Shown piece after piece: positions 35,235-45,183 of a stretch of DNA of 64,000 nt (positions are counted from its first letter, which is position 1; each line of letters starts with the position of its first letter). The notes beneath the pieces are model-generated. The model did not search any database. It saw nothing but the letters and a program-made list of their open reading frames with translations, and was not told the origin of the DNA. This DNA is from Viola odorata. Its lineage: Eukaryota > Streptophyta > Magnoliopsida > Malpighiales > Violaceae. Made by a program: the position numbers and the translations under genes. The stretch lies in contig OY829538.1 of the NCBI GenBank assembly GCA_963691705.1, positions 19,990,443 to 20,054,442 on the forward strand. The letters are read 5' to 3'.

Positions 35235-35890
35235 AACCAGTAAAAAAAAGAAAAAAAAGAGTAAGAGAAGGAAGTAATGTGTGTACCTTCGTGAAAGAAA
35301 CCCCAAGAATCCCAGAACAAAGAAGAAGGAGCGGCGTAAGTTATTTTTGGAAGGAAGCAGTGAGCGAAGAAGGAGATAAAAAAGAAAAAAAAAGGCAGGG
35401 AAAAAACATTATATATAACCCTAAAAGGGTTGAAAAGGCGTGACCAGTTAATAACTGACACATGGCAAGGTAGCATAATGGAAGGACGCGACACGCGCGA
35501 AGGACACAACTTCAAAAGAGAGATGCTTCAGTCCTTGCTACTCCCTAGAAGGTGCATATCTCAAACGCTTCATCACAAGAAAGACACGTGTCCTTTCTCA
35601 TCATTACTTTTCGATCGCATTTATGAGAGGATTCATAGCATTTAATGCTCTAAAAAGTAGCACCAGCTCTGACACGCGGTCTCAAGAAATGGTGCGATAG
35701 CAGAAAACGTCAGCAAAGCATAAGCAACATCGATAATACATCAAAACCCAGCGTTTGAGGAAAAAACAACAATGATCTCATGGCGTTAGCCTTATTACAA
35801 GAATAACAATGTCAAATGTCTTTGGGAAGTGATTGATTGAAGAGTAAACAAATACAGATAAGAAGAGGATAGCAATCAAGAGTAAGGCCG

Positions 35891-38049
35891 TTACGCGCTA
35901 CCGCCACCGCCGTCACCAGACTTCTCTCCCTCTAAGGCAGACGCATCATCTCCATTCTTATTAACTTTGTCTATTATGGCAGAGGCATAATCGGCAATCT
36001 TGGCTGGATTGAAGGAATCACTCCCGAAATGGGTAGCGAGCCCAGAAGTGAGGGCCTCCATAACCTTCTTTTTGCAACGCTCCATCCTTAGTGGAAGCCT
36101 GGAAAATTCCTCATCTCAAGCCAACATCTCTTCGTGAAGAAGAAGAATTTTCTTCTTTTCCAAAGCCAACTCTGCCTCCAGAACATCGACTTTCGCTCTC
36201 CCTTTAGATTTTTCTCTACTCAGCTCCTTTTGCGAATCGTCATAAAGACGCGTCAGCAACCTCGTTTGGTCTAACGACCGGTCAAGCTGCACCTTCTGAG
36301 CGCACATGGCACGGGCAGAATCTCGCAGTTCACTGTCAAAAGCCTCTACTGCATAATGAAAGTAGCGGAAGATATCTAGAGAATCATTCACAACGTGCCT
36401 GCAGCGAGACCTTGGTGAAAGCTGGAGAAATTTCTCTTTCTCTGAAGAAGAGCTCATCATTTCTCCTATCAGGGGCGCTGTGAATTCGTCCCTTGAGAAG
36501 GGATTTTGCACACCTGCATCGCGAAGACCGTTGACTCCAAATCTCGCCAAATCCATGCGATAGCGTGGAGTCCCTTGGGGGCCATCAAGAGAGAGATTGA
36601 TCATCGGAGTCGGAGGGGAGCCTTTATTACTCACCTCTGAGATAGAAGTGAAAAACAATTAGGGAGGAACCTTGAGCGGCGGCTCAGGAGCTAGAGAAGT
36701 CGTTGTCGCCACATCTGGAATAAATTGAGAAATGGGAGAGTTAGGAGCGTTAGGTGGCGGAGGGGAATCTGCCACCACCGAGACTGTAGCAGCGATAGGA
36801 GGGCAGACAGTTGGCACGTCAGCAACTTTCACCGGTTGAGAAGTGCTTGCCATAGAAGAAATGACAGGGGCTACGGTAACCTTTACGTTAGCATGGCCAG
36901 AAGAGGCCCCGGTAGCCCGCTCATTCATGCCTACTCTGAGTCTCTTTCGCTGAAGCGAGGAGGCATGACAAAGGTCTGGTTTGGCATCTATGTCCTCGCC
37001 TTGGCTGCTATCGTCACTGTCAATTATTCAAGTCGAAGGTTGACTTATATTTATCCCTCCATGACGAAGCGGTAGCCAATTGTCGATAAAGCGAGAAGCT
37101 CGTGCGGAGATAATGCCCCCCCCGTCCTCTCCCAGCGACTGTCTTAGTTTTCCCCCTCTTGGGTGGAATGCCCCGAGGATCGGAATGCGCGGTAGGAGGA
37201 GAGGCCGGTATCGTTCTGAGCGGCATCACATTCAAATGAGCGTTAGCTCCTCCTGACAGCTGACCATCAGTATCTTCTGATAAGAGAATGTATGAGAACA
37301 ATAAAAAAGTGGGAAAGGGAAACGTGAAGAAAGACAAACTCACCCATAATGCACTCGTTCAGAAGTTTGTATGAGGCGAACTCCCGAATGCGATAGCGTA
37401 TACTCTTATCCAGCAAAGCGTTAGCTTGATCCAGCTCGCTTCTAGTCAGCACCACTGGGTTTGCCCAAAGGGGACCTATAAGCTCTTGATTAAAACCACA
37501 GCGCCACCAACGGGACAGTAGCTCAAGAACGAAGAAGTTGTTTTTCCAGTCAGCCACAGTCCTCTCAAAGCCACAAAATCGCTGCCAGAATGACTGCACA
37601 AACGCGTCATTCCACCTTGGAGTAATACTGATTAAACAATTGTGACAGGTCATGCTAAAGAATTTGCGAAATAAATTGAGAGATGGGGCGAGAATGCCCT
37701 CCAACTCGCAAGCGCGAAGAAAGGCATAAACCCCACACCAGGAAGAAGGAGTTATCTGGGCAGGATTAAACTTGTAGTCCCGCAGTAGTGCTGCTATTGA
37801 AGCATGGACTGGGAGGCGAAAACCATAGAGGAACATTTTAAAATAAACTAATCTACAGTTCCCCCACAGTGGATCGTGAAGACGCATGTCGCTCTCGGGA
37901 ACGGTAGGGACACACCCAGGAGGGAAAGTGACACCGTTTTCCTCCAGTTCAGCGTTTAAAACCGCATCACAGGAGAAAATACTGGATGATTGTACGATTT
38001 CTGGATCCACGGGTCTCCAGAGAAATCGTCTGGTTCTAGTCACAACCAT
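35891..38049 (-). pseudogene. R3 antisense gene B, two main exons
   Basis: Exon 1 runs from ATG at 38049 to 37344, with YGFRLPVHASIAALL and FNPAQITPSSWCGVYAF, and is intact. The 67-nt intron (37277-37343, GTGAG...ATCAG) joins exon 2, which has MPLRTIPASPPT, a basic linker, a frameshift near 37110 and a stop near 36659. It then has PPTPMINLSLDGP, NPFSRDEFTAPLIGEMM and a coiled coil (ALEKKKILLLHEEMLA), another stop, and ends at 35891. It matches R1 gene B throughout. Confidence 0.65.
37277..37343 (-). other. Antisense intron in R3 gene B
   Basis: GTGAGTTTGT donor and TTATCAG acceptor on the minus strand, in the same phase and place as the 65-nt intron in R1 (2568-2632). Confidence 0.65.
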
Positions 38050-38518
38050 AATAAGCTAATGAACAGAAAATCTGAAGGGATGAAGTGATACCTTGAATGG
38101 AAAGATCCGCGGGCAAATCGGCAAAGGGCGGAGGACGAACGAGAACCTTTTCCAGAAAAAATACAGAAAGGAGAGAAAATTTGAAATGAGGGCAAAAAGC
38201 AGTAGAAAGAGAAGATAAACCCTTTTAAAGGACCAAATATCACTGCATTAATTAAATCGCCAATTGTGCAAGGACGCGTGTAAAAGAAGTGGGCCACGTG
38301 GAATCATGCTCAGAGGTTAAAAGCAAGCAGTTATTTGCCACGACTTACCAAGTGGCAGTTAATGACTGGTCGAGTTAAAACCATCGCAGAACACTTGACC
38401 CAGTAAGGCTAATGCCTCCATCAGTCATCAACAAAATAACATAGTGACAAGAGAAAGAAAACATCAATTTATTTATTGAAAGCCATACGGCACCTACACC
38501 GCACCTAACGCTAGGCCA

Positions 38519-38932
38519 CTAATCCTCATCAGGCCAGTACATGTCATAGTAAAAAACGTCGTCATCATCCGAGAGCGGCAGACCTCCGTTGTAAGGAGGA
38601 AAAGGTTCGTCAATCCTTTTTTCCGGACCCAGCAGCGCCGAGCTCGGCCCGTCCGCAATGTTAACAATCGTTGCCTCAGAATCTGTGTCATGAAGAGAAT
38701 CGTTTTCCAAGATGAGAGTGACAGAAGGAAATTGTCCATTATCCTTTCGCGTGGGGAAAGCGGAAGGAATGTTAACTGCCTCAGAGGTCTTCTTCCTCGG
38801 CCTTTTGCGTCCCTTCCGGCAGACTGGCGGCCTCTATGGGGACGACGGAGGAGGATGATCCGAATCGGGTGAAGTTGGAGGAGTCGGCGGAGAGTCATAC
38901 GCCGCAGTATTAAGGAAATAAGAATCTGCCAT
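38519..38932 (-). pseudogene. R3 antisense gene C
   Basis: It starts MADSYFLNTAAYDSPPTPPT and keeps the basic patch KGRKRPRKK and the tail LSDDDDVFYYDMYWPDED. A TAG replaces the Trp codon found in R1 (SPPWRPP). The conserved tail against a more variable middle suggests the tail is the functional part. Confidence 0.6.
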
Positions 38933-39247
38933 TGATTCACAAGTAGTCCAGGAAAAGAAATAAGAAGAAGAAGGTGAACAAGAAAAGGGAAAGAAAACCC
39001 CATTAAATAGCTGAGGCAAAAAGGTACCCGATCTCTTTGCGTGTCCCTTGAAAACAATAAATACACCTGGAGAAGAACAATCATAATTACAGAATCTGAT
39101 ACGGCGCACACAACTATTCGAGAACTGCACCAATCAAAAGGCACCAAAAAACCGCCCAATCACCCACCACGGGGAGCGCAGCGCAAGGAGCGATCGAGTA
39201 AACATTTATTGCTAATTCAGGCACCAAAGCACTTCATTTCAAAGAAG

Positions 39248-39267
39248 ATTCATTTTCGGTTGGGCTT
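39248..39267 (+). repeat. Upstream copy of the pre-LTR motif in R3
   Basis: TTCATTTTCGGTTGGGCTTA; the second copy is at 40013-40032, directly before the 3' LTR. Gene D lies between the two. Confidence 0.75.
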
Positions 39268-39426
39268 ATAGCAACCGTACCTGACTAAAGCAGCAAACAG
39301 CAAGAGATCAAAGGTAGAAGACAGAGCAATAATTAAAGCGACATTTTATTTAATTATGGCCTGAATGGCCTAAGCGCTCAAACGCGTACACAGAAATTAT
39401 AAAAACAAAGGGGCAACGACCAAGGG

Positions 39427-39822
39427 TCAAGCATGGGACCCAGCATCATCGTCTTCAAGAGCAGTAGGGATCTCCCTTAGAGCATCCGCCACTAAGGACA
39501 GTTCGACGGAGGAAACCCTCATACCCTTGAAACAGCACACCAGTAGGTCTTTTCCATGCTGCAACATAGTAATGGTCACCTTGATGCGGGAGATCGCAAC
39601 ACCCAGCTTCGACACATTCTGTATAGGATTGAAATCCTCCATAGAAGCAGCCCCTTGTCTCCAGGACATCCTCAGAGGTTTTAGTCAAGGTCTCCATCAT
39701 TCCCTGAAGCTCCAGGATATCCTTAGAGGTTTTAGTCAGCATGGTCTCCAGGAAACCGATGTCAGACTCAACAAGGTTCTTCAGGCGTTCGAGATCAGAA
39801 AGTTCTTCGTAAGATCATCCAT
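39427..39822 (-). pseudogene. R3 antisense gene D (small coiled-coil family), broken
   Basis: It starts MDDLTKNFLISNA, then shifts frame. A ~51-bp internal duplication repeats LTKTS(K/E)D(I/V)LE, and a second shift follows. The C-terminal half (39669-39427) is readable and ends ADALREIPTALEDDDAGSHA, like R1 gene D. A TATA-like GCCTATAAATTG lies about 65 bp upstream on the minus strand. Confidence 0.65.
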
Positions 39823-40032
39823 AGTAAAAAATCAGAGGAAGGGCAGAAACGGTCGTGAAAAAAGCAGCGCGACAAAAAGACAATTTATAGGCAAGAGAAG
39901 AATGGCGATTGGAAGAAACATATTTCTCGATAGACAAATCATCTCTACGCGTGAAAACCAGTTGATTTGACAAGAGTAAGGACGAAGCGGTAGCCCTTGG
40001 TAAACACTCGGGCTCATTTTCGGTTGGGCTTA

Positions 40033-40610
40033 TGATAACAATACCCCTGACAATAAGGGAATTTTCGTCTTATACCCCACGGTGGGGGGAAAAAGCTGCT
40101 ACTACCGCCCCGGCAGCATCGAGGTTATCGCCTCTCTCTACGTGATCGGCACTGGGATGGTCGACATCAGCGAGGGGGTCCCACACATCACACTGTCATG
40201 ACGCAGGGTGTTATCCCATCCCAGGCTAAGCTAGACATCTCGAGAGGAGCATAGACGTTGCCTTGCCTAGGTAACGCCTACCTCCATATCTATATCTAAC
40301 ACAACGATAGCGCATTCCATCAGCGAGGCACTCTAACCCCCCCTGACGGGAGCGTTAGCACCTTGTGACCAAGATCACTCAGAAATACTCCATTTTTGCC
40401 TATAAATACCTCCACCACAATGAAGGAAGGTAAGCCTAAGATTGCTAGCAAAAGCTCTGCTATTTTACACAGCCATACTGACATAAGTATCAGAGTGTTT
40501 ACGTCGGAGACCCCCTCCGGCGCTGTGCAGGTACATCGGACGCCGTGGACGGTCGACCTCAAGAACCATAATCCTCTACTACCCTTCAGCAAACCGTCCG
40601 AATCTTATCA
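40033..40610 (+). repeat. 3' LTR of R3 (578 bp)
   Basis: TGATAA...TTATCA ends, TATAAATA at 40401-40408, followed by the ATGAT duplication and the resumed transposase frame. No clear purine-only tract precedes it; the conserved pre-LTR motif is there instead. Confidence 0.9.
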
Positions 40611-41005
40611 ATGATGTTGAATTTTGTTTGGCAGCTAACGCACTAGGATTGAATGTTAAGTTGTTATGTCGACCCCCTAATTCTCCTGATCTTAATGTCC
40701 TAGATCTTGGCTTCTTTAGGGATATACAATTTTTGCAAGAAAAGGAATGTGCTGGGGATGTCATTGAATTGGTTGCAGTCGTAAATATATCATTTTGTGA
40801 GTTTTCTGATAGGATGTGTAACTATATATTCCTCACCCTTCAATCCTATATGGTTGAGATACTTAAGATATTGAGGAACAACACATATAGAATTCCTCAT
40901 ATGAGTAAGGAGAGTTTGGATAGGCAGGGTTTGCTTCCATCAAGACTGTCATGTGATCTTATTCTCATTGCAATAGCCAGTGCTAATCTTATAATTGTCA
41001 TGTAA
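40611..41005 (+). pseudogene. MLE transposase, right part with the third catalytic Asp
   Basis: Immediately after the ATGAT duplication the transposase frame resumes and reads CRPPNSPDLNVLDLGFF. Counting across the insertion site there are 39 residues between the Asp of QQDN and the second Asp of this motif, the DD39D spacing of plant MLEs. It continues to a TAA at 41003-41005. Confidence 0.8.
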
Positions 41006-41690
41006 GTATTCCAACTACTGCTTTTTGTTGTTATTTTTTATAATTACTATGTTCAAATTTGTGATTAATTATCCATTACGTGTATGCAGGACTGTAGGGG
41101 GAGATCACAAAGTACAATTATAAATATAAAGTTCAATTTTTTTGGTGTGTATATGCAGTGATCAACACATGTAGAATTTTGGGTTGTGCATATTCAATGA
41201 TCAATATTGAAATGATTTTTTGGGCAATAGTAGTAGTAGTTGATGTATAGGTTAATATGTGATTCAATTAGGCTGTATAATTTGTATATCAATTGAGTAA
41301 AACAATGGTTATAAACGGTGTGTTCTCAATTGGTATGTCATTGAATGATGGTTGATATAGATGTATTTTTTTCCTAGGAATCATCAGGGTAGTTTGACTG
41401 CTTTTGGCGAATATTAATGCAACTTTTCAGAGAAGTTGTGCCTTACCAATGTTCATGCAACTGTCAATCCATACGTCTTCTCTTAATAATGTTCATCCAA
41501 CTGTGTTTGGTTAGGTATTGACTGCTTGGTATGCACATCTTTAAGTTGATTGTGTTTAATATGGTAACTGCCACCCCGCGATCTTCCTTCACCGTATTGT
41601 ACAGAAATAGGAGTCCTAGTTTGGTAAACCGTTCACTTCCCAAAAATGGCATAACCATTCGGATGGAAACTGCTTTATGCAGGACACTTT
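41006..41690. other. MLE spacer between transposase and first passenger gene
   Basis: AT-rich, no frame of note. It probably holds the transposase 3'UTR and the upstream region of the gene at 41780. Confidence 0.4.
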
Positions 41691-41695
41691 TCCCC

Positions 41696-41702
41696 TATAA
41701 AT
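41696..41702 (+). promoter_or_regulatory. TATA box of MLE passenger gene 1
   Basis: CCCCTATAAATCTTG with TATAAAT 78-84 bp before the ATG at 41780; well placed for a plant core promoter. Confidence 0.5.
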
Positions 41703-41779
41703 CTTGACCATCTCCCTGCACATATCTCATCTTCATTTCATATTCCTAATTCATCATTTTCTTTGCAGAGTCCAACACA

Positions 41780-42142
41780 ATGAATCCTCATGAGAAGCAA
41801 GAAATACTCCACTTCCTTGGTGAAGTAGGTGGCCATCTTCAAGATGACCGGGCCTTGCTTGAGCACAAGATCCTGCAGACACAGAGTGACATCCGTCGGC
41901 TCAATGGGAGGGCTGGTGGTTTAAGGCTGAAGAAGGCTGGGATTTTCATCGAGGATGATGGTGATAAGGTTGTTGAAGCAATTGATGACATTGGTATCTG
42001 CCCCACCCACATCTCTGCAGCCATTGCTCACCTGGAGCAAAAGAAGAATGTACTCCAGTTGGCACTGAAAACTTTTATGTCTGCTAATAAGCAACTTAAT
42101 AGTTTTGGGAATGCTTTGCTAGAGATTCCCAATTTAGATTAG
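41780..42142 (+). CDS. MLE passenger gene 1: 120-aa helical protein of the gene D family
   Basis: An intact frame, MNPHEKQEILHFLGEVG to LLEIPNLD. It is predicted helical, with LEHKILQTQSDIRRLNG in the first half and HISAAIAHLEQKKNVLQLAL in the second. It is a paralogue of the next gene (both start MNP.EK, share EHK.LQ and L.QK..VL.LAL) and aligns over about 100 residues with antisense gene D of R1/R3. The start is fixed by the ATG that follows a TATA box. I recognise no named domain, and the function is unknown. The absence of stops in an otherwise decayed MLE suggests either host use or recent mobility. Confidence 0.7.
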   Translation: MNPHEKQEILHFLGEVGGHLQDDRALLEHKILQTQSDIRRLNGRAGGLRLKKAGIFIEDDGDKVVEAIDDIGICPTHISAAIAHLEQKKNVLQLALKTFMSANKQLNSFGNALLEIPNLD

Positions 42143-42380
42143 GTTTTAGTTTTTCATTTTAATTGTTGTCTTATTTTTTAAAAAATTATGTACTTGTCTG
42201 TTTTCAGTCCAATCAAACTTATGCTTGGTCTACAGTCAAAACACTATTATCACACTTGTGTAGTCTGTGGGCAAAGATGATGATATGTATTACCAAGCTT
42301 TTTATCTTCCCAATCCAGAAGAATCAACATGACTCTTGACCGATCCCAACCAATGCAACCTTTTTATCTTCCCAATCCTC

Positions 42381-42388
42381 TATATATA
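42381..42388 (+). promoter_or_regulatory. TATA box of MLE passenger gene 2
   Basis: CCTCTATATATACCC about 110 bp before the ATG at 42496. Confidence 0.5.
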
Positions 42389-42495
42389 CCCAAGTTTATG
42401 TAACCCTAAACTCCATTCCACTCAAGTTCCTCTCCTCTGTAATTTCTTTATCCCCTGCTCAAGTATCTCCTATCAATTTATTCTTTACTGCAACC

Positions 42496-42852
42496 ATGAA
42501 TCCAAATGAGAAGAGAACCATGTTGCAGTCCGTGTTAGTGGTAACAACAAACCTCCAATATGACATAGTGCAAATAGAGCACAAGCTACTCCAAATGAAC
42601 GAAAACGTCGACCGTTTGGAGGACATCCTGGATGACCTGAAGCAAAGGAAGGAAGAAACCATGCCTGATGACTACCGAGGCTTCGAGACTGTTGAAGCTA
42701 TGGGTGAATGCATCATGCACCTCTCTGTTGCTGTTTCTGAATTGAACCAGAAGTTAACTGTACTAAGGTTGGCGCTAGACAATGTTAGGGAGGCTATAAC
42801 TGAGGTTACTCAGTTTGCCAATGCAGTCCCTGGGATTCCCACCAATGAGTAG
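42496..42852 (+). CDS. MLE passenger gene 2: 118-aa paralogue of passenger gene 1
   Basis: An intact frame, MNPNEKRTMLQSVLVVTTN to NAVPGIPTNE. The middle is coiled-coil-like (IEHKLLQMNENVDRLEDIL, LKQRKEE). It keeps the family landmarks HLSVAVSELNQKLTVLRLAL and a terminal GIP. Identity with gene 1 is roughly one third by eye, so the duplication is old. The pair is tandem and each copy has its own TATA box, 354 bp from stop to next start. Function unknown. Confidence 0.7.
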   Translation: MNPNEKRTMLQSVLVVTTNLQYDIVQIEHKLLQMNENVDRLEDILDDLKQRKEETMPDDYRGFETVEAMGECIMHLSVAVSELNQKLTVLRLALDNVREAITEVTQFANAVPGIPTNE

Positions 42853-43461
42853 ATTAGATTGATGTTTGTTTGTTTTAGTGTAGGACTATGTGCCTTACTA
42901 CTTCCATGTTCTATTTTTTTAACTAATGATCATCTAATATTGGATTCAAAAGTCTACTTATTTCCTCTCCTTTGTTCCTCCACTCCTATTGTTTTTGTTA
43001 TGTACACAAAAGTATACACACACAAACATAAGATCAATCCAAACCAGTGAATCAAAATTGCAGTAATACACCACTGCAATTTCCAAGTTTCCAGTTTCTG
43101 TAAATATAATGTTGCCAAACCCCTCAACAAATGAACAATCCAACCATACAATTGAACAACAACCAATCCAAAAAATTAGAAACCAGACAAAATTTGTAAC
43201 TGTCATTTTATTACTTCAACCAAAACTGTACAATAGGAGTTACAACATGAACTGTCTGGATTGCAAATGAAACTCCTAAACAACAACAAGAGCATTGGCT
43301 GCCTAAAACTACATGGATTGCAACTCCTTGCCACACTAAAACCAAAAGCATTATATCTATACAAAACCCCCTAAATTTTAGTAGAAATCAGGGACAAGGA
43401 TACGCAGCATTTTAATGAAGCTCTCTTCATAAAAAAAAGGGTCCTTCTTGCCAAACATACC

Positions 43462-43920
43462 TCAAATTGGTAATTTATTGAGATCAAAATCTCTGTCCGT
43501 CAAAACTGTTGTTGTATGCAAAACATCATCGGGTAATGGTAGATTTAAATCAGGTAGAAGAAATTTCTTTGGAGCAGTCTCACCTTGCTCATTGGCCACA
43601 GGGCACAAAACTTCATCCTCTTCATGATCAATCATACCTACATCTTCCCTGTCGTATGTATCTTCTATAATCAAATCCTTTTCTACATGGCTCAAAACTT
43701 CATCCTCTTCATCATCAAACACACTGTCATCTTCCCTGTCGTATGTGTCTTCCACAATCAGATCCATACCACATAATGAATCTGCCGCAGAAACCACCGC
43801 GGATGCGTCATCTTCAACCTCAGCAACTCCAATTGAATCCGCTACAAACATTTGCATCACCTCATCAAACTGCACACAACTCTCAGCCTGTGAATCATCC
43901 CAGTAATCAACGCTCTCCAT
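43462..43920 (-). CDS. MLE passenger gene 3: 152-aa acidic protein with EAR-type repressor motifs
   Basis: The frame opens at ATG 43920 (MESVDYWDDSQAES) and stops at 43462. It is very acidic and contains a tandem duplication of about 28 residues with D(L)I.EDTYDRED and EEDEVL in each copy. The C-terminus holds LLPDLNLPLP (LxLxL type, residues 121-130) and DFDLNKLP (DLNxxP, 146-151). These are the two classic EAR motif forms that recruit TOPLESS-type co-repressors in plants. A TATTAATA lies about 100 bp upstream on the minus strand. A co-repressor-binding role is inferred from the motifs only. Confidence 0.6.
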   Translation of the reverse strand: MESVDYWDDSQAESCVQFDEVMQMFVADSIGVAEVEDDASAVVSAADSLCGMDLIVEDTYDREDDSVFDDEEDEVLSHVEKDLIIEDTYDREDVGMIDHEEDEVLCPVANEQGETAPKKFLLPDLNLPLPDDVLHTTTVLTDRDFDLNKLPI

Positions 43921-44217
43921 TCACAGAGTAGAAATTAAAACTCTAATTGTGCAAATAGTAGAAGTTTACTTACAGAAAGTGAGAGTGACGGTTGTGGAAG
44001 AATGAATTGTAAGGGTATTAATAGGCAAAACTTTTGATTCCCCCTCAAATTTGATTTTCAAATGCCTTCAGATTGCCAATCGTTTCCCTCCCGTAGCTGC
44101 GATGGTAGAGCCAAGCCGAAGTCGCCATCGTCGACACCGAATGGATACAAGAGCAGTATCGACATCTCCAGCGTCGGTAGTCGGGAACGACATTTAATCT
44201 TAGCCAAAAACTGAGCT

Positions 44218-44249
44218 CTAAAATGACATTTATTGTTGGCCAGAGGGAG
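44218..44249 (-). repeat. Right terminal inverted repeat of the MLE
   Basis: Ends GGCCAGAGGGAG followed by TA; inverted complement of the left end with a few substitutions. Confidence 0.85.
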
Positions 44250-44330
44250 TATAATATATCACCGTGTAAAGAGTCCTACCAATTATATCTTATGTTTATC
44301 CAATTAAAACAACTAAAATTTTAAAAAATT

Positions 44331-44409
44331 CCACGTGTCGTTGCTGATATGGGGAGTACTTGGTGTCAATTTTTTAAATACGAGTATCCACGTTAGCAAC
44401 GACACATGG
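44331..44409. repeat. Imperfect inverted repeat with CACGTG core
   Basis: CCACGTGTCGTTGCTGATAT (44331 on) pairs with its near-complement ending at 44409; the arms are 22 nt with three mismatches and a ~35-nt loop. A-rich and T-rich flanks extend it. Confidence 0.7.
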
Positions 44410-44444
44410 ATTTTTTTTATTAAATGTTATGCCACGTGGGATAG

Positions 44445-44640
44445 GGGTGGGCAAAAAAGTTGAAATCTGAAAATCTGATCCGAACCACCTATAAACCACA
44501 CTGGAAAATAGGTTATCCTATTCGAGAAAATAAAATTGTATTCGATCCATAACCGAATTGAAGTTTTATTTTGATATCGAATATCAGATCCGAAAAGTAT
44601 AGAATAACCGATTAATCTAAATCGAATCGATCTAAAGATA
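44445..44640. mobile_element. Possible hAT-derived relic (one end)
   Basis: TAGGGGTGGGCAAA is a typical hAT-type terminal sequence, followed by the 'aaccg/atcgaat' phrases often seen in such MITEs. I found no matching other end. Confidence 0.35.
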
Positions 44641-45183
44641 AATTTGTTTCAATTTCATTAAAATAAACTCATAAAAGTTAACGGAAAACTAAAAAATAAT
44701 AATTCAAAATGACTTAAATTATTTTGCATGTATAAAAAAATGACAGTCATTGAGGTAGAACTTAGAATTATTTAGAAAAAATAATTATTCTTTAAGTATT
44801 TACTTCACCATGGAAAAATTGACACATAAATTAAATGATAATAATATCTTGCTATATGTATATTATTTTTGGATAGATATATTATATTTTTTATATTTTC
44901 AAGATGATTAAAATTTTCAAATAGTTAAATTTATTTAAACTTTTTCCAATAGTTAATCGTATGAAAAACTTCTTTTAAACTTATTAGAAGTAAAATATTT
45001 TACTTAAGCATGATAAATTACTAAATAATTACAATAATCTGAGTGAGCCTCGGGTTTAGTTTTTCAGCACAAGCCTATGCCACTTATAATAATCTCACAG
45101 TCTAACCTTTTAAAAATAAAAAAATAATTAGGAGGGAGAGCATGAATTCAAACTTATGCCTCCTTGGTAAAGGATATGATATA
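44641..45183. other. AT-rich intergenic DNA
   Basis: No gene or clear element. Confidence 0.4.

Larger units (their letters stand above)
28175..40610 (+). mobile_element. Complete Retand-like (Tat lineage) element R3 nested in the MLE transposase
   Basis: It is bounded by LTRs 28175-28770 and 40033-40610 and flanked by ATGAT on both sides (28170-28174, 40611-40615). Order: 5' LTR, primer site, gag fragment, second-type RNase H fragment, integrase, six-unit tandem repeat, then antisense genes A, B, C and D, then 3' LTR. Protease, reverse transcriptase and the first RNase H are missing, so it is non-autonomous. By eye about 33 substitutions separate the LTRs over some 575 aligned bases; at commonly used plant LTR rates that suggests an insertion a few million years ago. 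Confidence 0.9.
26443..44249 (+). mobile_element. Mariner-like element (plant MLE, DD39D) with a nested retrotransposon and passenger genes
   Basis: The left TIR is CTCCCTCCGGTAAAAAATAA and the right TIR (inverted) is CTCCCTCTGGCCAACAATAA. Both continue into a GTCATTTTAG motif and both are flanked by TA (26441-26442, 44250-44251). Without the 12,436-bp nested R3 and one copy of its duplication the element is about 5.37 kb. It holds a transposase pseudogene, two small paralogous genes and an antisense acidic gene. The TIR sequence and TA target match plant Tc1/mariner and Stowaway elements. Confidence 0.85.
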
